A stretch of 64,000 nt of DNA. Origin: Diploptera punctata. Lineage: Eukaryota; Arthropoda; Insecta; Blattodea; Blaberidae. A program made the position numbers and the translations under genes. The stretch covers positions 4,026,001-4,090,000 of the forward strand of contig JASPKZ010004202.1 of assembly GCA_030220185.1 (NCBI GenBank), written 5' to 3'. Positions 54,397-64,000 of this stretch are shown piece by piece. The notes beneath the pieces are model-generated. The model saw only the letters and a list, made by a program, of their open reading frames with translations, ran no database searches and was not told where the DNA came from. Numbering within the stretch: position 1 is the stretch's first letter; the number at the start of each line of letters is the position of its first letter.

Positions 54397-54535
54397 GCAT
54401 GGTTTCCCTGAAGTAGTCCCCGCCCGGAGAACCGAATGGGGGACTATTTGACCTCCGGAAAATTTTACCCCAGTTGAACCCATGTCCGCATTTCTTGACG
54501 GTTCTATTTTTCGTGTGAAAGATCGTCACTCTTTC
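54397..54535. repeat. Unclassified dispersed repeat
   Basis: Matches 18178-18300 (CGCCCGGAGAACCGAATGGG, CCTCCGGAAAATTTTACCCC, CGCATTTCTTGACGGTT). GAAAGATCGTCACTCTTTCG is an 18-20 base interrupted palindrome at its right side. Confidence 0.65.
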
Positions 54536-54659
54536 GGTTGAGAACGAGAATCACTATTTGAAATATTGAAAGAACAAAGTTTCGACCGTTAAAACTCTTG
54601 CACTTTATTAGACAGACACTAACGATACAAGGGCTAAAGTTAAATTCATGGGGAAATTT

Positions 54660-55790
54660 TCTGAATCCTTTGAATGAAGACAGGAGTAAGACAAGGAGAT
54701 GGACTTTCTCCACTACTCTTCAATTGTGTTCTTGATAAAGTAATACAAGAATGACGTAAGAGAGAAATACAAATTTAAATGTAGTCACAACCAATTAATA
54801 TTAGGAAGAGGAAAATTAAAGATTGATTGTCTAGCATATGCTGATGATCTAGCAATCTTAAACCGTGACGTTTTGTAACAGCACAAAAACAGATTGAATT
54901 ATAAATGAACATTGCAGAGAAAAGGAAGAGTGTTGGTCTGCAGATTTCTTTTGAAAAAACACGGAATATTTTTCATGCAATAAACAAGCACCAAAATACC
55001 TGGAAACCAAATATCGAAAAAATTAACGAGTTTCACAATTTAAATATCTTGGTGAAATAATTCAGGAAAATGGAATTGAAACTAAAGCCAATAAAAGTAG
55101 ATGCCAAAAAATGGAAACAGCATTTCGGCTTACTCACAACACTTTATAATAGAAAACGCATATCTTTTACATACAAAATTACGACACTATAACACTGTAA
55201 TTAACCAGAGTGCCTCTATGGAGCAGAAACATTAATTTTGAACAGAAAAAAAGATATCGAGAATATAGTGAAAAAAGAATGCAAATAATAGAAAAGTGTT
55301 AGGTCCACAAGTCATAGTTGAAGCATTTAGACTCAGAAGTAAAAAGGAAATAAAAAATATACAGACATTCATTAGTGATATTAGAAAACGAAGGTTAAAA
55401 TTGTTATGGCCATATTAATGAATGAACTCAAATAGGCTTACAAAACGGATAATGGAATTCTACGAAAACAGAAGTAAAGCTTCAGTGGATAACTAGGAAG
55501 TGGATGATGAAGTCAAAAAGGACTTAAAATTGCAGGAATTACTAACGAAGATATCCCACAACAGAAGATATATTTAGAATTAAGGAGAATAAGTGGCAAG
55601 TTGATCAAGAGGACAAACTGAAGAAAAAAAACTGAACAACTTGGACAGATGATAGAAAACAAGCCTCATAGCAAAACAATGAAAGACATTTGGGCTCAAA
55701 TGAAACGCCTCTAAGCACTTTGCGTAGTCCTACATGGGCTCATCCTCAATCAAAAAAACAATAATAATAAATATATACTCTTCTTCATCC
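54660..55790 (+). pseudogene. LINE-f, RT and C-terminal part
   Basis: RT motifs survive across frame breaks: GVRQGDGLSPLLFNCVLDKV (about 54685) and LAYADDLAILN (Y-A-D-D at about 54840). The thumb follows (FKYLGEIIQENGIETKA) and then the LINE-f C-terminus as at 41368-41985. The 3' end is GTAGTCCTACATGGGCTCATCC, as at 41955-41980, with a short AAT tail. Confidence 0.8.
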
Positions 55791-56504
55791 ATACAAGTCT
55801 TCATCCATACAAGATAGAGGGTCTCACCACTGTGTATCTGTTTGAATGTATGTTTGCACTTTGCCTGCAGGTGCGTCAGGTTGACTTTTAATTCCTTGAG
55901 GATGTAAACTCTAGAAAAGGCTGATAGGATAAATAAAAAGAATGATTGAAAAATAATTAAAGTTATTGGCACTCCTACTTATAATTTTGAATTTGTAACT
56001 TTTATAGAACTCCATCTACATAGAACATTATCTTTGTTCGACATGGAACTCAAACAAATGGCTGTGAGCCAATTCAGATCTCTTTTTCCCGTCTGTACTG
56101 GTTACATTGCAGGTTATTCCAGCAGTCTTTTGTGCACACTTAAACTACTGATTTTTTTCTCGTTCACTAACATTTATCTGTACTCCTCCTCCACTCTCCT
56201 TGGCTCGAGGTTTGAACACGCCAAACTCCGCAAGATCATCTTTCCTTTTAAAATTCGCTCAAGTCACTATAAAACTTCAAATAGCAATCTTTTTCTTAAA
56301 AAAGTGATAATCCATAAACGAAAATGTGAAAGGAGGGCTTGTTTATTTTTGGGCTCTGGTATTCGATTATCAAACTTGTTTTATGCTTAAATCTTACAAA
56401 CCTGAATTCTCTTTACAAGCATCAAAAACGACTCAGGATCGGTTTCTTTTAGTTGACATTGCTAACTATCTTAAGAAGTATAGTTTGTATTTCACAGACG
56501 TCAT
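55791..56504. other. Unassigned sequence
   Basis: A 118-codon frame (56034-56390) and a smaller one have no recognisable motif. The region is not repeated elsewhere in the window. Confidence 0.45.
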
Positions 56505-57300
56505 CATATCATCATCATCATCATCATCATCCATCTCCACTCTCCAGGGATTAGGGCATTGCCCTTTTTCCGACTTCATATGATCAGCCAACGTCTTCTA
56601 GGTCTTCCAACTTCACGCCTTCCTCTTGGCTTGATAATTTCTTGCTAACAATGGATATCTTCCTACTCATCCATCCTGTGATCAATCCATTTCTGTCTGT
56701 AATTCGTGACCTTATCCAATAAAGGCTGTACTTCAATTCTTCTCTTTATATCCTAATTTCTTATTCTATCAAGTCGTGTACATCCTTTTACTTGTCTTAG
56801 GACCCGCATCTCTGCCGTCTGTATTCTATCCTTCCGTTTTTTCACTGGAGCCCATGTTTCACATTCATACAATATTGTGGGAACCGCCATAACATTATAC
56901 ATTTTTATCTTGGTTTCTTTTCTAATTTTATTTTTGAATGTTCTCTGTATTGTTCCACACACCGTCTGAAATTTATTTATTTTGGAGTCAATATCTCTTT
57001 CCACATTGTAGCCAACATCACAGCCCAAATATTTGAAACTAGACACCTGTTCTATACTTTGATTTTCTAAAATAATTTTGGATCTCACTGGATCTCTTCC
57101 TCTAAGGTCTTCGTTTTCCTTACAGAAATATTTAGATCGTATAATTTACATATTTCATTTAATGCATGCATTGATTTCAGTAAGTCATCTTCATTTTTCT
57201 GTATTATGATTACATCGTCAGCAAATAGAAGATTATTTATGCACACTTTTTCACAGACATCCAACTTAAAATTGTAGTAATCATTACTATTACGCACAAT
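56505..57300 (-). pseudogene. LINE-g, C-terminal part with ATC tail
   Basis: (ATC)n at 56508-56533 is the tail. Antisense frames 57297-57085 (VCINNLLFADDVIIIQKNED, the F-A-D-D catalytic box) and 57088-56753 (QVSSFKYLGCDVGYNVERDI, MYNVMAVPTILYECETWAPV, IQTAEMRVLRQVKGCTRLDR). Confidence 0.85.
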
Positions 57301-57449
57301 TACTGATGTAACAATATCAACTAATATTTAAATAAATACATTTTAAATTTAAATCGAATGCTTGGTTGGAATTAGGGGCACAGGTCCAGATTCAAATTCG
57401 ATATTTTAAATTCCTTATCCCATCGAGAATCATCCCATTTGTGCCAAAT
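57301..57449. other. Unassigned sequence
   Basis: Nothing recognised. Confidence 0.5.
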
Positions 57450-58000
57450 TAATAATAATAATAATAATATTAATACTATTTTTTATTTATTTATTATTAT
57501 TCCGGCTTTTACAATGAATATACATTTTTCCGGTACCCATGTTCACAGTTAACTACACATTTGTTTCAACACATTTTTCCATTCTTGTTGTTCATCCATA
57601 TATCTTCTTCTATTTCCCATTCCCTCTTAGTTTCATTGATTTCCTGAATCCACGTAATATTTGGTCTACCCTTCTTTTTCCTTCCCTGTGGTTCCCAATC
57701 CATGATTATCTTAGGTAGTCTTCCTTCTTCCATTCTTCTAATGTGTCCGTACCTATTTAATTGTTTCTTCTTTATAAAATCTAATATTGAATATTGTACC
57801 TGCATTTTTTCTTTTATATATGAATTTCTGCTTTTATCCTTCCTGGATATTCTTGCAGCACGTCCGCAGTAGTCCATTTCAGTGGCGAGCAATTTTTTTT
57901 TTTTTTTCATTTGTGCATTTAAAGCCCACACCTCAGCTCCATAGGTAATAATGCTTCTGATTATTGTATTAAAAATAGTTTTTTTGTTTCTTTGAAGAAT
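57450..58000 (-). pseudogene. LINE-e, C-terminal part with AAT tail
   Basis: Tail at 57450-57500. Antisense frame 58135-57566 reads NTIIRSIITYGAEVWALNAQ, LLATEMDYCGRAARISRKDK, KKKQLNRYGHIRRMEEGRLP. A deletion removed the final EWKNVLKQ codons' register. Confidence 0.83.
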
Positions 58001-58048
58001 AATAACAATAATAATAATAATATAATATAATAATAATAATAATAATAT

Positions 58049-58080
<32 letters not shown>

Positions 58081-58370
58081 AAAGTAAAGAACCAGTGGAT
58101 ACTATAAAATGCATTGGTGAGATTAAGGAGGTCATAACATTGGCAAGAATTACTCAAGAAGATGTCATAAACAGAGATATATTTAGAATTAAGGTACACA
58201 AGTGGCAGGATGACCAAGAAGAATCCCCCAACAAAAAACTGGATCATCATGGACAGAAGAGAGAAAGGAAGCTCATAAAAAAAAAAAAAAAAAAAAAGAG
58301 GGACATGTGGAGTAAAAGGAAACGCATCTATGTACTTTTCGTAGTCCTACATGGGCACATTCGCAATCAA

Positions 58371-58401
<31 letters not shown>

Positions 58402-58402
58402 T
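58001..58402 (+). pseudogene. AAT array plus LINE-f end with its own AAT tail
   Basis: AAT-rich stretch 58001-58080, then LINE-f + strand: EPVDTIKCIGEIKEVITLAR, ITQEDVINRDIFRIKVHKWQ (58081-58220), an A-run (58278-58297), the GTAGTCCTACATGGGC end and (AAT)n, 58370-58402. Confidence 0.75.
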
Positions 58403-58600
58403 TTTCACGGATTGAACTGCAAAAGGTTCGTTCCGGTCGCATACGGAAAATTGATGTCTCCATCGTGTTCTTGGCCGTCCCCTCTGGCTTATATGTGCAC
58501 AACTATTCTGTTGATTCATTCGTTGAATGAGGTTGTACCAATTCTGTTTGTATTTGATTCTGTCTGTTAAGCACAATATATTACGCTCGTGTCTATTATC
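58403..58600 (-). pseudogene. LINE-b-like C-terminal fragment
   Basis: Antisense CLTDRIKYKQNWYNLIQRMN and RGRPRTRWRHQFSVCDRNEP. Confidence 0.68.
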
Positions 58601-59390
58601 TTTGCTTTATGCAGCTACATGTCTAAGGAAACTCATATCTCTAAATTATATTTTTTTAAATACAATTTAAAACTAACAATGTCTAATAAAATATGAAGTG
58701 AGATAATAATTGTGGTGATGTGTCGAATTTCGACCAATGGGCGAACACTATTTTACATAAAATCCCGTTCTCTATTAATTAAAAAATTGAAGGTGCAGTA
58801 TTATCTTACATTTTATAATAGATTGTAGTTTGTTTAGCGATATTTCACCGCCACTTGGATCTCTGGGACAGTTAGCCTCGATTGATTAATCTCTCGTGGT
58901 CTCCTGTCTGCAAGCAAATTAGAACGGAGAAACTTTTGTCGATGGAATGACAGTTCTGAACCAAGGGTTTAATGGGTTATTTAGGTGACCGTCTATCTGC
59001 ATTACAACCAATCTCTCTCCCTCTCTCTCTCCTATTAACGGCACATGATTTCAATTATTCTTTCAATTCGCCATTGCTTTGGGCTAGTTGTTTAATTTCA
59101 TGGTCGAGTCGTTTTGAGAGACAAAGTTGTTTCGGTCATTAATGGTACAACGTGTTTGTAGAATAATTCATCATTTAGGTGCGGTTTAATATCCTCGTTC
59201 AATGAACCAATTAAATGTCAAATAGGGGGGCGAGGATTAACAAATTTTCACATTAAAAACAACCTACTAAAATGATTTTATATTGTCGCGTCTAGAGGTC
59301 GCATAGGATGCAATATCTTGAAAATAACTTCACAGATGTTTATACAAAATGAACATAATACTTTCTATAATAGTCTTATGTAGACTATTT
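58601..59390. other. Unassigned sequence
   Basis: No repeat found elsewhere in the window; no ORF. Confidence 0.5.
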
Positions 59391-59394
59391 AACT

Positions 59395-60386
59395 CTATTC
59401 ACTGTTGACTGTTATGTAGTTTCCTCCATTCACCTGTCTGTTCATCTCTCTTTGGTCCAAAAATTGTCGTAAGAACTTTATTCTCAAATACTCGCAATCT
59501 CCTTTCCTCCCTTAAAGTAAGAGTCCATGTTTCGCATTCATATAACTGGTAGAATAACTGTTTTATAAATTTTCAGTTTAACGTTTTTTGAAACGTCAAG
59601 AGTCCCTGTACTGCATAATAGCATGCATTTCCAGAATTGAGGCTTTGTTTAATTTCTTTGTGTAACTCATTCCTATTTGTGATTATTGTTCCTAGGTATT
59701 TGAATTCAGCCACTTCCTCAAAATTTCCTTCATTTGCCATTAGCTGTCCATTTCCATTATATAATGTATTTCTATGTATGACCATATATTTAGTTTGCTT
59801 GATAATTACTTCCAGTCCCAGTTCCTTAGTGTTACTCAATAGTGTGTGCGTGTTCTCCTTTAGTACCTCCTCGCTTTCGGCCAATAGTATTACATCATCA
59901 GCATAAACTAACAGCTTATTAATACCATTGAGTTGTAGGCCTTCTTCATCCTCTAAAGATTTGATGTCGTGCTCTAGTACAAAATTAAATAGTAGAGGAG
60001 ATAGTGCATCTCCTTGCTTCAACCCATTGTGTATTTCAAAAGTATCCGAAAATTGTTTGCCTACACGCACCCTACTCTTTGTGCCATTTAGACATATTCG
60101 TATAAGTCTAACTAACTTTTTTGGAATTCCGAACTCCAGCAGGATACTATAGGCCTATAACTTCTCCCTCTTAATTGAATCATATGCCTTTTTGAAGTCT
60201 ACGTATAGTTGATCTACAGTTCCATTATATTCCAATTTATTTTCTAAAATCTGTCTTAAGCTAAAAATCTGATCTGTTGTAAACCTGTTTCTTCTAAATC
60301 CACATTAATGATCTCGTACAATGTCATCAATATGAGAATTAAGTCTGTTTACTAATATATTTGTTAGAATTTTGTACGAAGTTGAA
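59395..60386 (-). pseudogene. RTEa LINE, RT core region
   Basis: The best-preserved RT palm of the family. Frame 60070-59573 reads RVGKQFSDTFEIHNGLKQGD, ALSPLLFNFVLEHDI, INKLLVYADDVILLAESEEV (Y-A-D-D) and KYLGTIITNRNELHKEIKQS. Upstream antisense sequence to about 60386 holds the preceding palm segments (RRNRFTTDQIFSLRQILENK-like, DYVKFQKGI-type). The C-terminus after FENKVLTTIFGPKR (59440) is missing. Confidence 0.87.
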
Positions 60387-60463
<77 letters not shown>

Positions 60464-60466
60464 CTT
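60387..60466. repeat. (ATT)n microsatellite
   Basis: About 26 units with one interruption. Confidence 0.93.
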
Positions 60467-61380
60467 GTATTTCACATAATATTGAGATTAATTTAATTTC
60501 GTGTAAATGAATGTCTACGAACGCACCGAGTTCTAGTATTCTGTGTTTGTGAGAATACATCTAAAAATAAAAGTTAGGATATTTTTATAACTTCATATGA
60601 TCTTGTGTAGTACGACATACGGTAATATTAATTAATTCTAGACCCGAATGCATATATTGAATTAGTATTATTATAAAGGATAAAAAGTATGTTTGATGTG
60701 GAGAATGGAATAAAGGGAAGAGAGTCTCCTCGTATGTGGAACATGATGAGGCAAGCGAGACTGGAATTTATTGGAGTGATGAAAAGCTGGATCCGATCCA
60801 GCTAAATGTAGACACTAAAATCAGCAGGCCCTGCAACGGGATACTGTCAACTTGGAATCTAATCAGACGCTCAAAAAAAAACCAAGTCTCGTTTCTAAAC
60901 TTTTCGCCGTATCATTCATTGTCTTTTATCCCAGACGATTTTTTTAAAACTTGTTTTACGTTTAAAATGGACTCTGGCTCTGTTTCAGCTCTAACAAACT
61001 TCTGCTCTTGTAATATTATTTGTATTTCGAATATTTCGTCTCTCTATAGTATACACCATAAACTGCAAGGATTCAGGAAATTATTCTATGACCTTTCGTC
61101 AGCATTATTTTTATCTTGCCTACCCTTTTGACTAAAATCTAAAGCCGGCATTGATGAACCAAGCTCTCTAGGCCATACCATCTCCTTCGTCCGTAAGCCG
61201 AGACTCTCATCTTTCAATTGTTCCCAGATTTTTAAAAATATCTACATGATGTCGAATAGAGTGAGCCAGTTAGAGCAGGTACTGCATGACCCACATAATT
61301 AACTTTTTTGGGCGATAGTGCGTTTTATCGTTCTTATGGTCAACCTGCTGCGCTTGTGTACCTTAATTCTAAAGATATTT
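60467..61380. other. Unassigned sequence
   Basis: A 131-codon open frame at 60736-61131 (NQVSFLNFSPYHSLSFIPDD, PCNGILSTWNLIRRS) has no recognisable family and no visible splice context. Confidence 0.4.
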
Positions 61381-61472
61381 CTGTTTATGATATCTTCATG
61401 AGTAATTCATGCCAATTTTAAGTCCTTTTTTACCTCACCAATCCATTTTATAGCATTCACTGGTGCTTTACT

Positions 61473-61476
<4 letters not shown>
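61381..61476 (-). pseudogene. LINE-f fragment
   Basis: Antisense counterpart of 58085-58180 (PVNAIKWIGEVKKDLK). Confidence 0.65.
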
Positions 61477-61541
<65 letters not shown>

Positions 61542-62327
61542 TACATTTTTCCGGTACCCATGTTCACAGTTAACTACACATTTGTTTCAACACATTTTTC
61601 CATTCCTGTCTGTTCATCCATATATCTTCTTCTATTTCCCATTCCCTCTTAGCTACATTGATTCCCTGAATCCACGTAATAGTTGGTCTACCCTTCTTTT
61701 TCTTTCCCTGTGGTTCCCAATCCATGATTATCTTAGGTAGTCTTCCTTCTTCCATCCTTCTAATGTGTCCGTACCAATTTAATTGTTTCTTCTTTATAAA
61801 ATCTAATATTGAATATTGTACCAGCATTTTTTCTTTTATGTATGAATTTCTGATTTTATCCTTCCTGGATATTCTTGCAGCACGTCTGCAGTAGTCCATT
61901 TCAATGGCGAGTATTTTTTTTTTTCATTTGTGCATTTAAAGCCCACACATCAGCTCCATAGGTAATAATGCTTCTGATTATTGTATTAAAAATAGTTTTT
62001 TTTTGTTTCTTTGAAGATATGTTTGTCCCATACTATTCCATTTAGGGCAGATATAGCATACTTTCCTATATTGATCCTGTTTCTTATCTCTGTTTCTTGT
62101 TTTCCATCTTTAGTAATTTTAATTCCCAAATACTTATATTCTTCAGTGTATTTAATTGTCCCTAAAATTATTCTTCATGAGTATGGCAACTCCCCGTTGT
62201 GCCCTTTGATGCTTTTTTACCCCACTATAATAATATGTGTAAGATCCTTTATTTTCTATTCCGGTTCCTTTCTTTTTAGTTTCTGTAAGGATCATGATGT
62301 CTTGATTTTTTCTTTCTAATTCTTTGC

Positions 62328-62330
<3 letters not shown>
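61477..62330 (-). pseudogene. LINE-e with endonuclease piece fused to RT end by internal deletion
   Basis: (AAT)n tail at 61477-61541. Antisense C-terminus 61899-61570 (MDYCRRAARISRKDKIRNSY, KKKQLNWYGHIRRMEEGRLP, KQMCS), preceded by EEYKYLGIKITKDGKQETEI. At 62168-62330 the reading becomes KELERKNQDIMILTETKKKG then GVKKHQRAQRGVAILMKNNF. That is the start of an APE-type endonuclease (D-I-x-x-L-x-E-T, with catalytic Glu). Most of the endonuclease and the whole RT palm are missing between the two parts. Confidence 0.82.
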
Positions 62331-62387
<57 letters not shown>

Positions 62388-62595
62388 TAAAATAAAAATC
62401 AGTTTATAAATTATGTAAACTAATGAACGATTATAATTTAAAGATATCAACAGAGAAAACAAAGTCAATGACATTTATTGGAACTCAGCATAAAAGGACA
62501 AACATTGTAATTGGAGCAAACATAATTGAACAAGTAACTTGTTTCAATTATCTGGGATGCATGATATCGTACCAGCAAAATTTGGACATGATTGA
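62331..62595 (+). pseudogene. (AAT)n array and LINE RT fragment
   Basis: (AAT)n 62331-62384, then + strand KLMNDYNLKISTEKTKSMTF, IIEQVTCFNYLGCMISYQQN. It ends at REP-1. Confidence 0.72.
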
Positions 62596-63120
62596 AAGTT
62601 GAACTTTCTACATTTCGGGATTGCTAAGCTAAATTACTATACTGTAATAATACATTTACACCCACGTGCGGGAAGTAAAACCACTGCCCTCTATGTATAC
62701 TATGTACAATGTATATACAGAAAATATCCAAAAGTTAGTGTTAATATACATTAAACGATACAAATCACTGCATTTTAAATGAACTGAACTTTATTTGAAA
62801 CAATATAAAACAATAAATACGTACTTGCGGCCATGATATCAATAATTGTTCTCAAGGCCTCCTGTTGTTTCAACTAATAAACATTGGCCCACACTGTTAA
62901 CGTTAGTCAATTGTTTATAATGAAAGCAAATATTTCCAACAAAGATGTTATTATTTTACTATTATTTATTATTTTGAAAACACCATCGCGCAAAAAATAA
63001 TGTACAACGTACGTTTGTGAAGTGTTTTAAGAATCTCGGAAATTAAAAACCTCGCTATTGCTGGGTTTTGAAACATTTTTCCTCCATTCTGTAAAAATCA
63101 CTTAAGAACGTTGCATCGTA
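62596..63120 (+). repeat. REP-1, uninterrupted copy
   Basis: Homologous to 19880-20152 plus 20781-21030 and lacking the MITE-H insertion; the junction is at about 62866-62890. Confidence 0.82.
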
Positions 63121-63199
63121 ATATACTATTAATTGGCAAAACACTAATTTCTCGTGCCAGTTATTTAAATGTGGCGGACCGAACTAAAAACAAAAAACA

Positions 63200-63391
63200 A
63201 ACTAGAGTTATCAACAAAAAGAAAATAATTTTACCATCAAAAGCGTGGAGTCCTCTATATCAATTAATATATTTGATAATAAACAGATATTGGTAAAAGT
63301 AAAGTCTCTAGGAAGAAATTGTGAAAATCATAAAGAGCACCGCACGCTTTTGATGGTAAAATTATTTTCTTTTTGTAGATAACTCTAGTTT
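63200..63391. repeat. Inverted repeat with ~48-bp arms
   Basis: Arms 63200-63247 and 63343-63391 are near-perfect complements (AACTAGAGTTATCAACAAAA against TTTTGTAGATAACTCTAGTT), separated by ~95 bp. Confidence 0.9.
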
Positions 63392-63975
63392 TATTCTAGA
63401 TGTGTTGGAGATAATTGTTTTGTTGGCCACTTTAATTTTATCCCAAGCGTGTTGGAAATTAAAATTATTTTTCATTTTTTTAGTTCGGTTTTCTAATAAA
63501 GCGTGTTGTTTTAGTGTTTTAAAACTATTATTTAATGTTCCTAGACCACAAGGTGCCCAAGCCTGAGCAAAACAGTTCTTCCACTTACTTGTGTTTTGCA
63601 CTCTTTTAACTTTACTATCTAACCTCTCTTGGTTAACTCTTTGTTTTTTCGACCCTGACGCTATTAGGGCATCCGAGGGCTAGGGAGTCTTTCCTTTCTT
63701 CCATTTCTTCTTTCCTTTATTTTCTTTTCTTCTCCAGAAAAGCCTGACCAGAGGCTATAAGATGGCAGCCCCATCATTGGTCTTGCCTTTCTTTGGCCAG
63801 CAACCAATCGAAGGGACTATTATAATGCTTTCAAGTCTTATACGAGAATTTCCCGGAAGGATCAAACCAATGACAACCAAAGGATCACTGGGCCGTCCTA
63901 TGAAGCGCTGGAGGGAAGATTTTCTATAGGATCGTAACAGGCCTTGGCCTAATACTTGGAAGGAAGAAGAAGAAG
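63392..63975. repeat. REP-2 dispersed repeat with LINE 3' end
   Basis: Inverse copy of 38118-38535. At 63846-63975 (+) a LINE end reads IKPMTTKGSLGRPMKRWRED and then DRNRPWPNTWKEEEE with a GAAGAAGAAG tail. An antisense 79-codon frame (63601-63362) is unassigned. Confidence 0.7.
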
Positions 63976-63979
63976 AGAT

Positions 63980-64000
63980 ATTTGAATTCAGCCACTTCTT
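63980..64000 (-). mobile_element. RTEa LINE, cut by window end
   Basis: ATTTGAATTCAGCCACTTCTT matches the antisense EVAEFKY segment of RTEa. Confidence 0.7.

Noticed and set aside
47466..64000. Further CARP exons downstream
   Set aside because: I looked for the C-terminal CA segments with splice sites and saw none; an exon shorter than ~30 codons could still be missed.

Overview
The window reads as an insect nuclear genome that is AT-rich and saturated with transposons. The mix of elements (tetranucleotide-tailed RTE-like LINEs, several tRNA-derived SINE families, mariner-like elements, Helitron-like elements) and the tens-of-kilobases intron suit a large-genome insect such as a cockroach; that placement is inference, not proof.

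Only one ordinary host gene can be supported. It lies on the + strand and encodes a carbonic anhydrase-related protein (CARP, CA10/CA11 type). Two consecutive coding exons are visible, at 14020-14211 (64 codons) and 47370-47465 (32 codons). Both begin and end in phase 0 with consensus splice sites, and the joined product reads continuously through the CA fold. Two of the three zinc-ligand histidines are replaced (Tyr and Gln), as expected for an acatalytic CARP. The 33,158-bp intron between the exons, about 14 kb upstream and about 16.5 kb downstream, are probably all intronic, so nearly everything else listed here would be carried in the primary transcript of this gene.

Layout. 1-14 kb: CR1/jockey and RTE-like LINE pieces, two mariner relics, Helitron-like sequences, SINEs, and a jockey-type ORF1 placed directly after the RT end of another copy. 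14.0 kb: CARP exon. 14.2-47.3 kb: the intron, with about a dozen copies of the main RTE-like LINE (RTEa), several other LINE families, SINEs with clear target-site duplications (TSDs), a hairpin-bearing MITE-like family, a Penelope-like GIY-YIG fragment (32 kb), a pyrimidine-rich minisatellite (36.3-37.1 kb), long ATT microsatellites and a three-layer nest (44.7-46.9 kb). 47.4 kb: second exon. 47.5-48.1 kb: a near-perfect 532-bp palindrome carrying two divergent tRNA-like sequences inside a 12-bp TSD. 48-64 kb: further nested LINEs, a mariner inside a LINE, a purine/pyrimidine palindrome (51.1-51.4 kb), repeats and AAT-tailed LINEs.

No transposon here looks intact: every reverse transcriptase or transposase is 5'-truncated, frameshifted or internally deleted. 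The most notable structures are the tRNA palindrome beside exon 2, an inverted SINE dimer inside one TSD (28.2-28.8 kb), the minisatellite whose units look like 3' splice sites, and exact nested insertions that give a relative chronology.
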